Source: UBA1443 sp964445745 (GTDB lineage Bacteria; Omnitrophota; Omnitrophia; Omnitrophales; Aquincolibacteriaceae). Taken from it: 16,610 nucleotides of DNA. Positions 14,517 through 16,610 of the stretch are shown here, one piece after another. The stretch is taken from positions 1-16,610 of the forward strand of contig CAYULU010000035.1 of assembly GCA_964445745.1 (NCBI GenBank). Reading direction: 5' to 3'. Position numbers and translations under genes: made by a program. Numbering within the stretch: the first letter of the stretch is position 1; each line of letters begins with the position of its first letter. The notes under the pieces were generated by a model that did no database searches, was not told the origin of the DNA, and worked only from the letters and a program-made list of their open reading frames with translations.

Positions 14517-14532
14517 CGTTTCACGTGAAACA
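14517..14532. promoter_or_regulatory. parS: parS centromere-like site, one mismatch
   Basis: CGTTTCACGTGAAACA differs from the consensus TGTTTCACGTGAAACA only at the first base; the inner 14-bp palindrome is perfect. It is expected to load ParB. Confidence 0.88.
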
Positions 14533-14701
14533 ATATAATATAATCATTGATTCCTGTTAACAAAGAGACGAAGCAAATTTTTGTGAATACCGCTCTTTAG
14601 ATTTTTTCATTTGTAAAATAAAAACTTTATCTCATGAATAAAGCTTCGTCACCGAAAAAGCCGCGCGCCTTTTGGGTTCTTACAGAAATAATGAACGACT
14701 A

Positions 14702-14745
14702 TTGACATCAAAAAAATGTTGAGTTCCTGTATAAATAAATATAAA
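14702..14745 (+). promoter_or_regulatory. candidate parA promoter region
   Basis: TTGACA (14702-14707) is a perfect -35, but TATAAA (14730-14735) is 22 nt away, too far for a standard promoter. A second TATAAA (14740-14745) has TTGAGT 15 nt before it. One of these -10 elements is likely used, putting the start near 14742-14752, just before the parS at 14784. ParB bound there could block parA-parB transcription. Confidence 0.35.
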
Positions 14746-14783
14746 CTGTTTCAGCAATGTTCCGATAGATGATAAAAATTAAT

Positions 14784-14799
14784 TGTTTCACGTGAAACA
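14784..14799. promoter_or_regulatory. parS: parS centromere-like site, perfect
   Basis: TGTTTCACGTGAAACA is an exact match to the bacterial chromosomal parS consensus; the palindrome extends by one base on each side (14783-14800). It ends 3 nt before AGGAGG (14803-14808), the parA ribosome binding site, so it lies in the parA leader. Confidence 0.96.
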
Positions 14800-14812
14800 A
14801 ATAGGAGGTCCT

Positions 14813-15763
14813 ATGGGCGACGTATTTTCTTTTTTTAATCAAAAAGGCGGTGTTGGCAAAACAACTTCAGTTATAAATATAGCAACAGTTCTTGCTGGAA
14901 AAGGAAAAAAAGTCCTTTTAATCGATCTTGACGCTCAAGGTAACACTACTAGCGGCATAGGATTAGATAAAAACAAATCTGAATTCACAGCATATCAACT
15001 TCTTGTGGATAACTCGGATCCGCTTTCCGCCATAAGAGAAACAGCGATAGAAAACCTTCACGCTATTGCGGCGAACTCAGATCTTGCTGGCGCAGAAATT
15101 CAATTAATTAACCAAGAAAAACGAGAATTTATTCTCAAAGTGCAGTTGGAAAAGGTGAAAAAGGATTATGATTTTATATTCCTTGATTGCCCGCCTTCTT
15201 TAGGTCTTATAAGTATAAATGCTTTAACAGCAAGTGGTTACGTTATTATACCGCTTCAATGCGAATACTATGCTCTCGAGGGATTAGTCTCTCTTCTTAA
15301 GACGTATGAGTTAGTGAAGAAGGGGCTTAACCCTGATCTAGTGATTGGTGGAGTTATCCTTACGATGGCGAGCTTCCAAACCAACCTCACAAAGCAGGTG
15401 ATCGATGAAGTCCGCGAATTTTTTAAGGAGAAGGTTTTTAGCTCGGTAATACCTCGCTCGGTAAAATTGTCAGAAGCTCCGAGCTTTGGAAAACCGGCGG
15501 TGATTTATGATGCGCATAACCGTGGTTCGCAAGCGTACATTGAGTTGGGGACTGAATTTTTGAAATGGTTTGGTTCTGCGGATGACCGTGTTCAGCTGGC
15601 GCAAGATCAAAAAAGGATGGATGATATGGAAGTCCCGGCTCTTGGCAATGCAGTGCTGGAAAGTAACGGTTCGGAAAGCACGAACCCCGAAAACTTGAAT
15701 CTTGATAACCATAATAATGAGGAAAATGTTATTCCGGGAGCTGATCAATCGCAACCCCTTTAG
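14813..15763 (+). CDS. parA: chromosome partitioning ATPase ParA (Soj)
   Basis: This deviant Walker ATPase binds nucleoid DNA when ATP-bound and, with ParB-parS, segregates origins; in some bacteria it also regulates DnaA. From the ATG at 14813 it is 316 aa. The deviant Walker A is KGGVGKTT (11-18) with signature Lys11, then LLIDLDAQGN (35-44), and Walker B FIFLDCPPS (121-129). The IPRSVKLSEAPS segment (213-224) is normal. The loop usually written [Y/L]DxRTNL reads ASFQTNL (186-192), so the conserved Arg is Gln189. The ParA fold ends near residue 255; about 60 further residues are Asn/Glu/Ser-rich and probably disordered. AGGAGG (14803-14808) fixes the start. An upstream TTG at 14783 would translate the parS site and is rejected. 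It is followed 38 nt later by parB. Confidence 0.96.
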   Translation: MGDVFSFFNQKGGVGKTTSVINIATVLAGKGKKVLLIDLDAQGNTTSGIGLDKNKSEFTAYQLLVDNSDPLSAIRETAIENLHAIAANSDLAGAEIQLINQEKREFILKVQLEKVKKDYDFIFLDCPPSLGLISINALTASGYVIIPLQCEYYALEGLVSLLKTYELVKKGLNPDLVIGGVILTMASFQTNLTKQVIDEVREFFKEKVFSSVIPRSVKLSEAPSFGKPAVIYDAHNRGSQAYIELGTEFLKWFGSADDRVQLAQDQKRMDDMEVPALGNAVLESNGSESTNPENLNLDNHNNEENVIPGADQSQPL

Positions 15764-15801
15764 TTATAATTGTTTAACGCGAAAAATATAAGGAGAAACT
15801 C

Positions 15802-16610
15802 ATGAAAAAGGCACTTGGCAGAGGATTGAATGCACTTATCCCGGATAGTTATGTGCAAAGCAGGGAGGTAGAAAAAAACACTTCGCCGCTTATGTCGGGC
15901 GCGTCAAATTCAACGGTTACAACAAGCCCGGCAGTTTCCCCTGCGCCTCAGGGTGCTTTCCGATTAATTCCTATAGAGCAGATTGCTCCGAACGAAAATC
16001 AGCCGCGCCAACATTTTGATCCGGTGGCAATTGATGAGCTTGCGAACTCGATTCGGGAAAAAGGGATTCTTCAACCGATCATTGTGAAAATGACCGGGCA
16101 AAACCAATATCAGTTAATTTGCGGTGAGCGACGGTTCCGCGCCGCAAAGGCATGCGGATTGCCGCAAGTGCCCGCCGTACTTAAGGATGTGGCTTCTGAG
16201 GATTTCTTGGAATGGGCGCTTATCGAGAATATTCAGAGGCAGGATCTGAATCCTCTTGAGGAAGCTGAAGCTTATCAAAGGATCATGGAATCGAGGTCTC
16301 TTTCACAAGAGGATGTGGCCAAACGGGTAGGGAAAAACCGAACCACGGTAACCAATACGATTCGCTTGCTGAGGCTCCCTGAAGAAGTTAAAACCTACAT
16401 GATGACCGGACAACTTTCTGCCGGACATGCGCGTGCCCTGTTAGGACTTTTGACCCCGGAGCATCAGCGGCAAATGGCAAAACGAATCGTTGAAGAAAAT
16501 CTTTCGGTTCGCCAGATTGAATTAATAGTCAATCGAAGTAATGCACACAAGCGTAAAGCAAAGACCGCAAGGCATCTAAGCCCAGAGATCGTGGATTTGG
16601 AAAATCGCTT
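15802..16610 (+). CDS. parB: chromosome partitioning protein ParB (Spo0J), 3' end beyond window
   Basis: This CTP-dependent DNA clamp loads at parS and spreads. The reading frame is open from the ATG at 15802 to the window end (269 codons plus 2 nt), so the C-terminal dimerisation domain is missing only because the window stops. The N terminus KKALGRGLNALIP (2-14) is the conserved segment that stimulates ParA ATPase. A Pro/Ser/Thr-rich linker (about 22-51) follows, then the CTP-binding ParB/Srx domain with GERRFRAAKA (108-117) and ENIQRQDLNPLEEA (142-155). A helix-turn-helix (about 166-190) follows for parS recognition. AAGGAG (15790-15795) lies 6 nt before the ATG. It is co-directional with parA and close behind it, so the two are very probably one operon controlled from the parS-containing leader. 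Confidence 0.96.
   Translation, partial: MKKALGRGLNALIPDSYVQSREVEKNTSPLMSGASNSTVTTSPAVSPAPQGAFRLIPIEQIAPNENQPRQHFDPVAIDELANSIREKGILQPIIVKMTGQNQYQLICGERRFRAAKACGLPQVPAVLKDVASEDFLEWALIENIQRQDLNPLEEAEAYQRIMESRSLSQEDVAKRVGKNRTTVTNTIRLLRLPEEVKTYMMTGQLSAGHARALLGLLTPEHQRQMAKRIVEENLSVRQIELIVNRSNAHKRKAKTARHLSPEIVDLENR

Larger units (their letters stand above)
14275..14812. other. AT-rich mnmG-parA intergenic region
   Basis: This 538-nt gap holds, in order: the terminator-like hairpin (14295-14349), a 6-bp inverted repeat ACTGTA/TACAGT (14483-14505), a near-perfect parS (14517-14532), an 8-bp inverted repeat GACGAAGC (14567-14574) / GCTTCGTC (14643-14650) with a 68-nt AT-rich interior, promoter-like sequences for parA (14702-14745), a perfect parS (14784-14799) and the parA ribosome binding site. 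The rsmG gene that often sits between mnmG and parA is absent. I see no convincing protein-coding gene. Confidence 0.7.

Noticed and set aside
14634..14705. 23-codon frame MNKASS... before parA as a gene
   Set aside because: It has no ribosome binding site and no recognised family; kept only as part of an intergenic observation.
14783..14812. Upstream TTG start for parA adding M-F-H-V-K-Q
   Set aside because: Those codons are the parS site itself; AGGAGG lies between it and the ATG at 14813, which gives the normal ParA N terminus.
1..16610. CRISPR array, insertion sequence, prophage or defence cassette
   Set aside because: No regularly spaced repeats, transposase, terminal inverted repeats, integrase or defence-type domains are visible; all sizeable real frames are conserved housekeeping genes.

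Overview
This window is a bacterial chromosomal replication-origin neighbourhood. Everything left of about 9.71 kb is read leftward: dnaA, dnaN, dciA (DUF721), gyrB, gyrA, serS and a tRNA-Ser(GGA). Everything right of about 10.0 kb is read rightward: rpmH, rnpA, yidD, yidC, mnmG, parA and a parB cut by the window end. The two arms diverge from a short AT-rich stretch between dnaA and rpmH, as expected if replication starts here and leaves in both directions.

The origin looks bipartite. One perfect DnaA box (TTATCCACA, 9706-9714) lies at the start of dnaA. Two identical box-like sequences (TGTGGATAT on the + strand, 8270-8278 and 8323-8331) flank a very AT-rich tract in the dnaA-dnaN gap, which is a good unwinding-element candidate. 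About 5 kb to the right are one perfect parS (14784-14799), directly before the parA ribosome binding site, and a near-perfect parS (14517-14532) 267 bp before it. The left arm therefore encodes the initiator, the sliding clamp, the probable helicase-loading factor and the supercoiling enzyme. The right arm encodes RNase P protein, ribosomal protein L34, membrane-protein insertion factors, a tRNA wobble-modification enzyme and the chromosome segregation pair.

The organism cannot be fixed from this window. Base composition is moderate over gyrA/gyrB and clearly AT-richer over dnaN/dnaA and the intergenic regions. The order dnaA-dnaN-DUF721-gyrB-gyrA-serS opposite rpmH-rnpA-yidD-yidC-mnmG-parA-parB, with no rsmG, jag or mnmE in the cluster, suggests an uncultured Gram-negative-type lineage; a PVC-related phylum such as Omnitrophota is a guess only. 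The large periplasmic-type domain of YidC supports a Gram-negative envelope.

I found no CRISPR array, insertion sequence, prophage, toxin-antitoxin or obvious defence system, and I do not think a new multigene system is hidden here. The points worth a second look are small: a possible unnamed structured RNA with its own promoter between serS and tRNA-Ser; a natural alanine at the quinolone-pocket serine of GyrA; a ParA that lacks a conserved DNA-binding arginine and carries a disordered tail; a DnaA box that overlaps a possible GTG start of dnaA; and a possibly leaderless rpmH message.
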